Of a stretch of 54,959 nucleotides of DNA, positions 44,711 to 53,041 are shown one piece after another (within the stretch, counting starts at the first letter, position 1; every line of letters begins with the position of its first letter). Source of the DNA: Halanaerobiales bacterium (GTDB taxonomy: Bacteria; Bacillota; Halanaerobiia; Halanaerobiales; DTU029); assembly GCA_025451675.1 (NCBI GenBank), contig JANWJZ010000011.1, positions 1 to 54,959 of the forward strand, in the 5' to 3' direction. Under the pieces are notes generated by a model, which was not told the DNA's origin, did not search any database, and saw nothing but the letters and a program-made list of their open reading frames with translations. The position numbers and the translations under genes are program-made.

Positions 44711-45880
44711 ATGAATATAGCTTTTTTCACCGATAGTTATCACCCTTATGTCAGCGGGGTTGTTAATTCTATAGACCGCTTCAAAAAAGAGCTGGAGAGG
44801 CAGGGGCATAAAGTCTATATATTTGCCCCTGCTTATCCTGCCGCAGAGGAAGAGGAAGGGGTCTTTCGTTTTTTATCACTGCCGGCAGTAGTACAGAAGG
44901 ATTTCAGATTGGCCATTCCTCTTTCCCGGAAACTTATACCTGTCTTAAAAAGCCTGGAATTGGATATTATTCATACACATACTCCTTTCCTGATGGGGAT
45001 ACTGGCCAGATATGGGGCCCGTAAACTGGGGATCCCTCTGGTTTTTACCTTTCATACCCTGTATGATAAATATCTGCATTATCTTCCGGTGGCCGGTGGA
45101 ATGATTACACCTTTTCTCAATTATTATCTCAGGGAATATTGTAACAGCTGTAATTTGCTTATTGCTCCTTCTGCTTATGTAGAGAGGGAACTTCAAAGCC
45201 TGGGAATAAACGTTCCAGTGGTAAATGTATCTACCGGGATAGATCTGACACCGTTCAAAAATAATGATGAAGAGGAATTAAATCATTTAAGGAAAATCTA
45301 TAAGATAGCTGAAGAGGAAAAGATACTTATCTTTGTCAGCCGGCTGGGAGAAGAAAAGAATCCCCTCTTTCTTTTGCAGGCCTATCACAGGTTAATCGAC
45401 AAATACAGGTTCAGGCCGAGGCTGATAATTGTCGGTGATGGGCCAGAAAGAGAAAAAATGGAGAGTTATTGCCAGAAAAAAGGTTTCCTGGAACAGGTTA
45501 TTTTTACAGGTAAGAAGAAATATGAAGAGGTAGTAAAATTTTATAAAATGAGTACTCTGTTTGTTTTTCCCTCAAAAACAGAGACCCAGGGCCTGGTTAC
45601 ACTGGAGGCCATGGCCGGTGGATTGCCGGTTGTAGCTGTTAATGCAGCCGGATCAAGCGCTATGGTAGAGCATGGTGTAGATGGTTTTCTGGTAGAAGAA
45701 GATGTGGATGAATTTGCCCGGGCTATTTATAGAATACTGACAGATGAAATGATTTATAATAAGATGAAGAAAAATGCCCTGAAGAAGGCGGAAGAGCTTT
45801 CCATTGAGAAGATGGCCGGAAGGTTACTGGCAGCCTATAAAAAAATCAGTAACAGGGAGATAGAAGAGGAAGCTTTATAA
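44711..45880 (+). CDS. Glycosyltransferase family 4 (glycolipid-type)
   Basis: About 389 residues from ATG 44711, GGAGGAG just upstream. It is a GT-B glycosyltransferase with MNIAFFTDSYHPYVSGVVNSI at the N-terminus, THTPFLMG, FTFHTLYDKYLHYLP, and the C-terminal nucleotide-sugar site FPSKTETQGLVTLEAMAGGLPVVA. This pattern is typical of diacylglycerol glucosyltransferases and related mannosyltransferases of Firmicutes. It could use UDP-glucose made by GalU at 31573. It may share a transcript with the aminotransferase 98 bases upstream; no terminator was seen between them. Confidence 0.9.
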   Translation: MNIAFFTDSYHPYVSGVVNSIDRFKKELERQGHKVYIFAPAYPAAEEEEGVFRFLSLPAVVQKDFRLAIPLSRKLIPVLKSLELDIIHTHTPFLMGILARYGARKLGIPLVFTFHTLYDKYLHYLPVAGGMITPFLNYYLREYCNSCNLLIAPSAYVERELQSLGINVPVVNVSTGIDLTPFKNNDEEELNHLRKIYKIAEEEKILIFVSRLGEEKNPLFLLQAYHRLIDKYRFRPRLIIVGDGPEREKMESYCQKKGFLEQVIFTGKKKYEEVVKFYKMSTLFVFPSKTETQGLVTLEAMAGGLPVVAVNAAGSSAMVEHGVDGFLVEEDVDEFARAIYRILTDEMIYNKMKKNALKKAEELSIEKMAGRLLAAYKKISNREIEEEAL

Positions 45881-45915
45881 TTAATAGAGGAAGTCATATG
45901 AGGAATAATACATAT

Positions 45916-45944
45916 TTGCTTATAATGGAAAATGCTGATATAAT
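45916..45944 (+). promoter_or_regulatory. Sigma-A promoter upstream of yvyF
   Basis: TTGCTT at 45916-45921, a 17-base spacer, and TATAAT at 45939-45944, preceded by TG at the extended -10 position. It is 51 bases before the yvyF ATG. Confidence 0.75.
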
Positions 45945-45994
45945 GAATGTGTAAATACTCCTGGGTTTATTTCTTTTTAAGGAGGAAATTTAAA

Positions 45995-46420
45995 ATGAGT
46001 TTAGATCTCCGAAATTGTCCAAACTGTGGCAGGCTTTTTGCCAAAAAGCCTGGTGTGGATCTTTGTCCGGTCTGTATTGATGATGAGGAGGCAGATTTCC
46101 AGAAAGTTAAAAATTTTCTATGGGACAACCCTAATTCCACTATTGAGTTGGTTCATGAAAAAACAGGTGTCAGCAGAGAGAGAATCATTAAATTTATCCG
46201 GGATGACCGCATAATAGCAGAAGGGTTGACCCTGGATTATCTCCTGGAATGTGAACGTTGTGGAAAACCCATTCCCAGTGGCCGTTTCTGTCAAAAGTGC
46301 CAGGAAGAGCTGGTCAAAGGGCTCAGTCCTGACAGAGGCAGGCGGCAGGAAGTAACTGAAAAGGGCAATGAAAAAAGCCGTATGTATTTATATGACAGAA
46401 TCAATAAAAGAGGTGAATAA
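45995..46420 (+). CDS. yvyF: Flagellar operon protein YvyF-like (TIGR03826)
   Basis: 141 residues from ATG 45995 with AAGGAGG upstream; a longer frame to 45947 lies inside the promoter region. Two zinc-finger-like cysteine pairs occur at each end: CPNCG...CPVC near the N-terminus and CERCGKPIPSGRFCQKC near residue 90-105. Between them is a helix-turn-helix-like segment (NSTIELVHEKTGVSRERIIKF). It matches the YvyF family, which precedes flgM in Bacillus. The function is not firmly known, but a regulatory or assembly role is likely. It ends at a strong terminator, so flgM is transcribed separately. Confidence 0.87.
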   Translation: MSLDLRNCPNCGRLFAKKPGVDLCPVCIDDEEADFQKVKNFLWDNPNSTIELVHEKTGVSRERIIKFIRDDRIIAEGLTLDYLLECERCGKPIPSGRFCQKCQEELVKGLSPDRGRRQEVTEKGNEKSRMYLYDRINKRGE

Positions 46421-46425
46421 GGCAG

Positions 46426-46458
46426 AAATGGATCAATCTTAATTGATCCATTTTTATT
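46426..46458 (+). terminator. Intrinsic terminator after yvyF
   Basis: 12-bp perfect stem AAATGGATCAAT/ATTGATCCATTT with a CTTA tetraloop and a T-rich tail. Confidence 0.93.
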
Positions 46459-46540
46459 TTATTTGTGAGAAATTTAGAGATTTCAGGATTAAAAACCACA
46501 TAAAACGGGATAACCGCATATAATGAACAATAATTCCATT

Positions 46541-46567
46541 TAAGTTATTTACTTATTTTCCGATAAA
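46541..46567 (+). promoter_or_regulatory. Sigma-28 (SigD) promoter upstream of flgM
   Basis: TAAG at 46541-46544, a 15-base spacer, then CCGATAAA at 46560-46567. The Bacillus SigD consensus is TAAA-N15-GCCGATAT. It is 48 bases before the flgM start. Confidence 0.75.
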
Positions 46568-46615
46568 TACAACAGGTAAGGTAGATATTTATAAGAGGTA
46601 AGAGGTGATCTCTTT

Positions 46616-46894
46616 ATGCGGATTTATAAGACCGATAACCATAAGGTACAATATTTAGATAATTATACAAGGAACAGATTTCAGGAGCAGAATATCAATA
46701 AGGCAACGGATAAAGACAAAGTTATTATTTCCCATAAGGCTTTAAATATCAAGGATATTCAGCAGGAATTGGCCAGAATACCGGATATCAGGGAAGACAG
46801 GGTGAAAGAGTTAAAAGAACAGGTTCAGAAGGGGACTTATCGTGTTCCTGCCCGGGCAATTGCCAGTAAAATTTTAAATTATGGGTTGGAGTGA
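46616..46894 (+). CDS. flgM: Anti-sigma-28 factor FlgM
   Basis: 92 residues, typical. The N-terminal half is polar and probably disordered; the C-terminal half has the conserved sigma-28-binding helices (ELARIPDIREDRVKELKEQVQKGTYRV, ASKILNYGL). It holds the flagellar sigma factor inactive until the hook is complete. It is first in the late operon and preceded by a sigma-28 promoter, giving the usual negative feedback. The ribosome site AGAGGTGA lies in a short AAGAG/CTCTT hairpin. It overlaps the next gene by four bases. Confidence 0.95.
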   Translation: MRIYKTDNHKVQYLDNYTRNRFQEQNINKATDKDKVIISHKALNIKDIQQELARIPDIREDRVKELKEQVQKGTYRVPARAIASKILNYGLE

Positions 46895-47391
46895 GTGTTT
46901 TGGCATATAAAGATTTTAAAGAAGTATTTATAAAGGAATATGAAGAATATACCCTTCTCTATGATACAGTTAAAGCCAAACAAAAAGCAATTATAGATAA
47001 TGATATACAGCTACTGGCTGATATTCTCCGTCAAGAACAGGCTATTATAGAAAAGATCGAAGAACTGGAAGCGGCGAGACAGGAGATTTTAAATAAACTG
47101 GCACAGAAAGAAGGGAGAGAAAGCAACAAACCCCTCTCTTTTACCGAATTGATGGAATTAGTGCCGGGAGAGAGGGATGAACTGGTACAATTAAAGGATA
47201 ACTTCCTACAATTACTGGATAAGCTGCAGGAGATTAACCAGGAAAATAGGGAACTAATAGAACATTCCCTGAAAATAACGGAAACTTCACTGGAATTTAT
47301 CCGGGAAGCCACGGGGAGAGTTAATCTATACAGCAGCAGGAACGATGAAAGCAGTGTTCAGACAGAACACATCGTAGATAAAAGGATTTAA
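46891..47391 (+). CDS. FlgN-like flagellar chaperone (first copy)
   Basis: 166 residues, almost all helical with heptad repeats (EEYTLLYDTVKAKQKAIIDND, IEKIEELEAARQEIL). The C-terminal part ELIEHSLKITETSLEFIREATG fits the FlgN pattern N..LI..SL....L..I. FlgN is the export chaperone for hook-junction proteins FlgK and FlgL. The GTG start overlaps the flgM stop; a TTG at 46900 is an alternative. Another FlgN-like gene lies at 48738 directly before flgK, so the roles may be divided. Confidence 0.75.
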   Translation: MSVLAYKDFKEVFIKEYEEYTLLYDTVKAKQKAIIDNDIQLLADILRQEQAIIEKIEELEAARQEILNKLAQKEGRESNKPLSFTELMELVPGERDELVQLKDNFLQLLDKLQEINQENRELIEHSLKITETSLEFIREATGRVNLYSSRNDESSVQTEHIVDKRI

Positions 47392-47447
47392 TGGCACAAA
47401 AAACTAATGACGTCCACAGACAATAATAAAAAGAAGAGGTGTATAGC

Positions 47448-47864
47448 ATGTCTGTTAATCCATATCAGAAATACAAAGTAGCCCAATATAGTACAGCAAG
47501 TCCGGAGCAGCTACTCTTAATGTTATATGATGGAGCTATCAAATTTGCGCGGCAGGCCAGGAAAGATATGGAAGAGAAAAATATTGAAGCAGCCAATAAC
47601 AAATTAAAAAGGGCTGAAGATATTATCAGTGAATTAATGGTTTCATTAAATATGGAAGAGGGCGGCGAGATAGCCCGAAACCTTTATAATCTCTATGATT
47701 ATATGAACCGCCGTTTAATACAGGCCAATATCAGAAAAGATCCGGCGCTGGTAGATGAAGTTATAAATTTATTGAGCAGCCTGAAGGAATCCTGGGAAGA
47801 AGCTATAAGTAAGGTAAGGTCTCAGGTACTGCAGAATGCGGGAGGACTTAACATTGAGGGATAA
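47448..47864 (+). CDS. fliS: Flagellin export chaperone FliS
   Basis: 138 residues from ATG 47448 with AGAGGTG 6 bases upstream. The family signature is NPYQKYKVAQYSTASPEQLLLMLYDGAIKFARQA, and the rest is a four-helix bundle. FliS binds flagellin C-termini and prevents premature polymerisation; its partner in the pathway is FliD, encoded at 53042. It overlaps the next chaperone gene by 11 bases, which suggests translational coupling. Confidence 0.96.
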   Translation: MSVNPYQKYKVAQYSTASPEQLLLMLYDGAIKFARQARKDMEEKNIEAANNKLKRAEDIISELMVSLNMEEGGEIARNLYNLYDYMNRRLIQANIRKDPALVDEVINLLSSLKESWEEAISKVRSQVLQNAGGLNIEG

Positions 47865-48333
47865 TCGATGGCAGGACTTTGATGGACTGCTTTTAAGAAA
47901 GATGGATTTGCTGAAACAGCTGGCAGAGTTGACCAGGGAACAGAGTGTTATTATTGAAGAGGGGAAGCTGGAAGAATTAGAGATTTTAATTAAGAGAAAG
48001 AATGAGATTATGGATGCTGTGGATCAACTTGATGAGCGCCTTAATCCCATTCTGGATGAAATCAGGACTTTTGCTGGATTCAATCAGGACAAAAACACTG
48101 CTAAAATAGAAGAAAAAGGGAAATTACCGGCAGAGACAGAGAATGTCCTGAAAGATTTAAGAGATTTACTTCTTGAATTGCAGCAGATGGACCAGGAAAA
48201 TTTGCAGAAGATGAATGAAAAGAGAGCAGAGTTAGGCAAGAGGATGGTCAAAATCCAGAGTGGCCGGAAAGCAAATAAAGGTTATCAACAGGATAACCGG
48301 ATTTACTCAACATTTATTGATAAAAAAGGTTAA
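47854..48333 (+). CDS. FliT/FlgN-like helical flagellar chaperone
   Basis: 159 residues from TTG 47854 (GGGAGG 9 bases upstream), overlapping fliS; an upstream ATG at 47836 is in frame. The sequence is helical throughout (LLRKMDLLKQLAELTREQSVIIEEGKLEELEILIKRKNEIMDAVDQL) and resembles FliT or FlgN-type chaperones. Its place directly after fliS is the usual fliT position; FliT is the chaperone for the cap protein FliD. Identity rests on context and helix content. Confidence 0.7.
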   Translation: MRDNRWQDFDGLLLRKMDLLKQLAELTREQSVIIEEGKLEELEILIKRKNEIMDAVDQLDERLNPILDEIRTFAGFNQDKNTAKIEEKGKLPAETENVLKDLRDLLLELQQMDQENLQKMNEKRAELGKRMVKIQSGRKANKGYQQDNRIYSTFIDKKG

Positions 48334-48372
48334 TTTCATTTATATGCTGAAAGAGAAAGGGGGATGGGCGAA

Positions 48373-48720
48373 ATGCGAATCAGTACTATTGATCTTGAAA
48401 CAACCGGCATGATACAGGGAAGGGATAGATTTCAACAGCTTGATACGGTTACCAAAATTTATAGCAGTAAACAACAGGAAGAAGATAGGGCTTATATGGA
48501 GCAGGAATTGGAGGAAAGTATAAAGGATTTGAATAAAGCAGTGGAAGCACTACACAAGGATCTCAGATTTCAAATCCATGAGCAGTCAGAGAGATTGATG
48601 GTTGAAGTAATAGATGTAGTAAAAAACGAAGTTATTAAGGAAATTCCTCCCCGGCAATTACTGGACATGCTTGGACGAATCAGAGAGATGGTCGGCCTGA
48701 TCATAGATGAAAAGATATGA
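48373..48720 (+). CDS. flaG: FlaG family flagellar protein
   Basis: 115 residues from ATG 48373 with AAAGGGGG upstream (ATG 48364 sits on the ribosome site). The FlaG core is LNKAVEALHKDLRFQIHEQSERLMVEVIDVVKNEVIKEIPPRQLLDM followed by REMVGLIIDEKI. FlaG influences filament length and is often next to fliD. Here it stands between fliT-like and flgN-like genes. Confidence 0.9.
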   Translation: MRISTIDLETTGMIQGRDRFQQLDTVTKIYSSKQQEEDRAYMEQELEESIKDLNKAVEALHKDLRFQIHEQSERLMVEVIDVVKNEVIKEIPPRQLLDMLGRIREMVGLIIDEKI

Positions 48721-48737
48721 TAAAAGGAGATTAATTT

Positions 48738-49166
48738 ATGCCTGATAATCATGATAGATTACTCGACATACTGAAAAAGGAATATGAGCTATATGAGGAA
48801 TTATATAAGATAGCCGGTGAGAAAAAAGATATTCTCCTTAAAGAAGACATAGACCAGCTGGCAGAGCTTGTAAGTGAGGAAGAAGGGCTCTTGCTGGAAC
48901 TTAAGGAACTGGAAGAAGAGCGATTGTCACTGGAAATGGATTCAATTCATTTGAAGGATGAATTCATAGAATTAAAAAAACAATTGAAGAATCTGGCTGA
49001 GAGTTTAAAGCAAAGGAATTATTTAAACAGCAAGCTTATTGATAATTCTCTGAGTTTAATTAATCTTAACCTGAATTTAATCAAGGATTATGGAGGGAAA
49101 AAGATTTATGATAAGAAGGGCCTGGTGGCCCAGCAGGCCAGTGCTTTTATCAATAAAAGGGCCTGA
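48738..49166 (+). CDS. flgN: FlgN-like flagellar chaperone (second copy, before flgK)
   Basis: 142 residues, helical. The C-terminal pattern LKQRNYLNSKLIDNSLSLINLNLNLI fits FlgN, which exports FlgK and FlgL. It ends 20 bases before flgK, the same position as yvyG/flgN in Bacillus, so it is the better FlgN candidate than the 46891 gene. AAAAGGAGA precedes the ATG. It shares its general helical plan with two other genes in this operon. Confidence 0.8.
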   Translation: MPDNHDRLLDILKKEYELYEELYKIAGEKKDILLKEDIDQLAELVSEEEGLLLELKELEEERLSLEMDSIHLKDEFIELKKQLKNLAESLKQRNYLNSKLIDNSLSLINLNLNLIKDYGGKKIYDKKGLVAQQASAFINKRA

Positions 49167-49186
49167 TTTCGAAGGAGGTAGCGATA

Positions 49187-50689
49187 ATGTCTACATTTGG
49201 AGGAATTGAATTAGGCAAAAGAGCCTTGCAGACCCAGCAGAAGTCACTTAATATTACCGGTCATAATATTGCCAATGCCAATAATGAAAAATATTCACGG
49301 CAACGGGCAATCCAGAGTGCCACAGACCCGTATACCCTTGCTTCCTTATATAATCCGGCCGGGGCAGGGCAGATAGGGACCGGTGTTTATATAAAATCCA
49401 TCGAGAGGATGAGGGATCAGTTTATAGATACCCGTATAAGATATGAGAACCAGGGTTATGGGGAATGGTCTGTCCGTAAGGAAAATCTGCGGCAAATCGA
49501 GAGTATCTATAATGAACTGGATAGTGGCGGGATAAAAAATAATCTGGACCGCTTTTTTCAGAGCTTTCACGACCTGGTAAGGGATGCTGAGAGCAGCAAC
49601 TCTGTCCGGGAATCCGTTATCCAGACTGCCATTACCCTGACTACCCAGCTCAATCATATTGATAGATCATTGATGGAATTCAGGGCCCATCTGGGAAGCG
49701 AGATAGAATACAAGGTTGCTGAGGTAAATGACCTTACTAAAAGGATTGCTGCCCTGAATAAGCAAATCAAGATTATTGAATCCGATCCCACCAAAAAAGC
49801 CAATGACCTGGCTGATGAGAGGGATGCCCTTATAGATGAGTTATCAAAGATAATTGATATACAGGTAAGGTTTGATAGTTTCAACCAGGCCAATATCAGC
49901 CTGAACGGAATTGCCATTGTCAGCGGGATTACTGCCAATGAGCTGGAATATACTATCACAGCAGAGTCCAGGACCTCCGTTGACGGGGTAGAATACGAGA
50001 ATGTCTTTGATAAATATACCTTCTTTGTCAATGGCAATGAGGCCAGGATAGAAAGCGGTGAGATATACGGCCTGATGCTTGTCCGTGAGGATATCGTTGA
50101 CCAGAAGATGAACAAACTGGATTTATTGGCCAGAACCCTTATTAATGAAGTCAATGCCATTCACCGGAGGGGTTATGGTAAGAGGGATCTGCCTCCTGCA
50201 GGTGCCGATTTCGAGGAAGGCGGAGCAGGCAGGGATTTCTTTCTGGGGACAGATGCTTCAAATATCAAGGTCAATGATGACCCGGTTAATGGTATTATAG
50301 GATTTCCGGAAAATATTGCTGCAGCTCCCCGGACTGAAGATAAAAATAATGATGGGGAGAATGATTTAATTGGTGATCAATCCATAGCACTGGAAATAGC
50401 CCAATTAAGGGATAAATCTATAACTGCCCTGGGAAGCACTTCCTTTAATGATTTCTGGCAGACCCAGGTCAGTGAATTGGGTATAGAGATTAGCCGGGCA
50501 GAGGCCATGGAGACAAATCAGAATATCCTTCTGGAATCCCTGAAGGAGAAAAGGCAGGAGGTTTCCGGAGTTAATCTGGATGAAGAGATGACGGAAATGA
50601 TTAAATTCCAGCATGGTTATAGTGCGGCAGCCCGGGTTATTTCAGTAATCGATCAGATGCTGGATACCCTGATTAATGGTATGATTTAG
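49187..50689 (+). CDS. flgK: Flagellar hook-filament junction protein FlgK
   Basis: 500 residues. The N-terminal flagellar rod/hook domain is STFGGIELGKRALQTQQKSLNITGHNIANANNEKYSRQ; the C-terminal segment EEMTEMIKFQHGYSAAARVISVIDQMLDTLING matches the FlgK and flagellar basal-body C-terminal pattern. The length is moderate for the family. It forms the first ring of the hook-filament junction, outside the cell, exported by the flagellar type III system. GAAGGAGG precedes the ATG. Confidence 0.97.
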   Translation: MSTFGGIELGKRALQTQQKSLNITGHNIANANNEKYSRQRAIQSATDPYTLASLYNPAGAGQIGTGVYIKSIERMRDQFIDTRIRYENQGYGEWSVRKENLRQIESIYNELDSGGIKNNLDRFFQSFHDLVRDAESSNSVRESVIQTAITLTTQLNHIDRSLMEFRAHLGSEIEYKVAEVNDLTKRIAALNKQIKIIESDPTKKANDLADERDALIDELSKIIDIQVRFDSFNQANISLNGIAIVSGITANELEYTITAESRTSVDGVEYENVFDKYTFFVNGNEARIESGEIYGLMLVREDIVDQKMNKLDLLARTLINEVNAIHRRGYGKRDLPPAGADFEEGGAGRDFFLGTDASNIKVNDDPVNGIIGFPENIAAAPRTEDKNNDGENDLIGDQSIALEIAQLRDKSITALGSTSFNDFWQTQVSELGIEISRAEAMETNQNILLESLKEKRQEVSGVNLDEEMTEMIKFQHGYSAAARVISVIDQMLDTLINGMI

Positions 50690-50706
50690 GAAAGGGGGCA
50701 TGATTG

Positions 50707-51606
50707 ATGTCACGTATCACCAATAATATGATTATAAACAATTTCCTGGCTAATTTTACCAGAAGCCAGAAAAGCCTGAATAAATATATGGAACAGCTTA
50801 CAACCGGCGAGAAGTTCAGCCGTATTTCAGATGAACCGATTTATGCAGTCAAAGCCATGAAACTGGAAACAATCTTGCAATTTAATGAGAAATATATTGA
50901 GAATGCCGAAGAGGGAATTAACTGGCTTAATGTTACTGATAAGGCCCTGGATGATGTAGTTAAAACACTGCGGAAGCTGCGGGATAGTGCTGTACGGGCA
51001 GCAAATGGTTCATTGACTCCTGACGACCGGCAGAAGATACAGCAAGAGGTTCTTCAATTAAAAGAACACCTGATTGACGTGGCCAATAGCAGATATGGGA
51101 ATGCCTATATATTCAACGGGACAGAGACAAAACTTCAACCATATGTCAATGCGGCCAGCACAGATCCTGATGATTATCTTGCCAATGGCTCTGTTTCCGA
51201 CGGTAAGCTGACCAGGGAGGTAGGGGCAGGTATAATTATCGATATAAATGTAACCGGTGCAGAGATAGGCTTTGCACAGATCTTTGCTGATCTGCAGGCT
51301 TTCAGTGATGCCCTGGAGTATGATGATACGGAGACTTTACAGACAATGATGGGCACTATAGATAAACATATCGAATCTGTACTGGGGGCCAGGGCACAGG
51401 TAGGTTCCCGGCAGAACAGGTTGGAATTAACTGTAGACCGTTTTGAATCCCAGGAAATAGCCTATGCTGATATATTGAATAATACAAAAGGTGTTGATAT
51501 AGCAGAAACCATTATGAAACTAAAGAATGAAGAGAATGTCTACAGGATAGCCCTTGCTACAGGTGCGAGGATTATTCAGCCTACATTGATGGATTTCCTG
51601 CGTTAG
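50707..51606 (+). CDS. flgL: Flagellar hook-filament junction protein FlgL
   Basis: 299 residues from ATG 50707, GGGGG 8 bases upstream. The flagellin-like N-terminus SRITNNMIINNFLANFTRSQKSLNKYMEQLTTGEKFSRISDEP and a C-terminal helix (VDIAETIMKLKNEENVYRIALATGARII) are typical of FlgL, with a short variable middle. It joins FlgK to the filament. It starts 17 bases after flgK. A 92-base gap follows before the DUF6470 gene. Confidence 0.96.
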   Translation: MSRITNNMIINNFLANFTRSQKSLNKYMEQLTTGEKFSRISDEPIYAVKAMKLETILQFNEKYIENAEEGINWLNVTDKALDDVVKTLRKLRDSAVRAANGSLTPDDRQKIQQEVLQLKEHLIDVANSRYGNAYIFNGTETKLQPYVNAASTDPDDYLANGSVSDGKLTREVGAGIIIDINVTGAEIGFAQIFADLQAFSDALEYDDTETLQTMMGTIDKHIESVLGARAQVGSRQNRLELTVDRFESQEIAYADILNNTKGVDIAETIMKLKNEENVYRIALATGARIIQPTLMDFLR

Positions 51607-51698
51607 AATATAAGAAATATCATTCCACCATTCAACGTGAGCCTTGACCTGGTAATTAACAGCAACTTAAGTTCAGTGATAATTAAAGGTGTGGTAGA

Positions 51699-52295
51699 AT
51701 GAGAATCCCTCAATTGGAGATAAGGTTTACCATGGGCCAGATTGCTGCAGAATGGGAAAAGGGGTCCATGGAGATTGAACAGAACAGGCCAGCAATCAGG
51801 CTGGAATATGCGGGTAGCAGCAAGCCCTATCAGTTATTTCCTGATATGGAGATAGACAGCCCGCCGCCCAAGATAGAGATTGACAGCAGTAAGCCTCTGG
51901 AGGAACTTGGTTTTTACAGGATTCATGCTTTGATCAATCACCTGAAAAACGAGGGTAGAGGAAAAGTTATTGAGGGAATAGTGGAAACTTCCCGGGATGG
52001 GGATTTCCTGGGAAAACTGGAGCTTGGCGGGAATAGAATAGCTCAACTAAGTAAAAATAAGATGAGGGAGGAAATACCAGAGGTAAATGTAGATTTACTT
52101 CCGAAAAGTAAACCGCAAATAGATGCAGAAACAAGCCCTGTCAGGGTAAAGATAAAGGAAATTGATGTAAAGGTTGAAAATAACTTTGTTTTTCCAAAAG
52201 CGAAGATAGAGCCGGATAAGGTAAGGATATATCTGGCCCGGAAAGGTGAATTGGATATAAAGCTGGTAGAACATCAAATTGATATTAAAATATAG
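51699..52295 (+). CDS. DUF6470 (YviE-like) protein
   Basis: 198 residues, N-terminal MRIPQLEIRFTMGQIAAEWEKG with the typical start of YviE-like proteins (a protein reading its ancestor's DUF6470). The middle is Pro-rich with PPPKIEIDSSKPLEELGF; the C-terminal part is charged strand repeats (VKIKEIDVKVENNFVFPKAKIEPDKV). The function is unknown; in Bacillus the homolog lies between flgL and fliW, the same place as here. Confidence 0.82.
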   Translation: MRIPQLEIRFTMGQIAAEWEKGSMEIEQNRPAIRLEYAGSSKPYQLFPDMEIDSPPPKIEIDSSKPLEELGFYRIHALINHLKNEGRGKVIEGIVETSRDGDFLGKLELGGNRIAQLSKNKMREEIPEVNVDLLPKSKPQIDAETSPVRVKIKEIDVKVENNFVFPKAKIEPDKVRIYLARKGELDIKLVEHQIDIKI

Positions 52296-52314
52296 TTTTC
52301 CAGGGGATGAGCGA

Positions 52315-52767
52315 ATGATTGTTGAAACAATTAATTTTGGAAAGATAGAGGTCCCGGAGAGCAAGATTATTTATTTGACAGAGCCCATCCTGGGTTTTGA
52401 AGAATATCAGAGATACACAATCATAAGGGGACTGGAGGATGAACCCTTCTACTGGTTGCAGTCTCTTGATGAAGGGGAACTGGCCTTTATCATGATTAAT
52501 CCTTTCCAGTTTTTCCAGGACTATAGTTTCAATCTGCCGGAGAGGGTTAAGGAAAAATTGGCGGTAAAAGAGGACTCTGATCTTCTAATAAATACTATAG
52601 TTGTTATTGATCAGGAGACGGGAGATATCAGAACCAATTTAAAAGCACCGGTTATTATCAATGGAGACAATAATAAGGGAGCACAGGTGATACTGGAAGA
52701 AGATTATCCAACCCGTTTTTATCTCGTCAAAGGCGAAACGGCAGTTGAGGAAAGGGTCAGTGAATAG
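52315..52767 (+). CDS. fliW: Flagellar assembly factor FliW
   Basis: 150 residues from ATG 52315, AGGGG upstream. The family pattern is IIYLTEPILGFEEYQRYTII, FYWLQSLDEGELAFIMINP, and NLKAPVIIN. FliW binds both flagellin and CsrA: free flagellin displaces FliW from CsrA, or CsrA is released when flagellin is used up, giving homeostatic control of hag translation. The csrA start lies 2 bases after the fliW stop. Confidence 0.97.
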   Translation: MIVETINFGKIEVPESKIIYLTEPILGFEEYQRYTIIRGLEDEPFYWLQSLDEGELAFIMINPFQFFQDYSFNLPERVKEKLAVKEDSDLLINTIVVIDQETGDIRTNLKAPVIINGDNNKGAQVILEEDYPTRFYLVKGETAVEERVSE

Positions 52768-52769
52768 CC

Positions 52770-53021
52770 ATGCTGATACTGACCAGGAAAAAAAATGAGA
52801 GTATCATCATTGATGATAAGATAAAGGTCACTGTACTGGAACTGGATAATAACCGGGTGCAATTGGGGATAGAGGCTCCCCGTGATATTATCATACATAG
52901 AGAGGAAGTTTACAGAGATATTCAGGAAGAAAACAGAAAGGCTGCCCTTGTGAAGGTAGATCTTTCCCTGTTGAAAGAGAGCCTGTCAAAAAGCAGGCAG
53001 GAGAAGGGAAATGAAATTTAA
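52770..53021 (+). CDS. csrA: RNA-binding translational regulator CsrA
   Basis: 83 residues with the invariant core MLILTRKKNESIIIDDKIKV, GIEAPRDIIIHREEVY. The length is slightly over the enteric protein, as in Bacillus. CsrA binds GGA-containing hairpins and blocks the ribosome site of flagellin mRNA; FliW sequesters it. The hag leader at 54844-54881 in this window carries two candidate sites. fliD follows after 20 bases. Confidence 0.97.
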   Translation: MLILTRKKNESIIIDDKIKVTVLELDNNRVQLGIEAPRDIIIHREEVYRDIQEENRKAALVKVDLSLLKESLSKSRQEKGNEI

Positions 53022-53041
53022 AGTAAAGGAGGTTGAGAGTT

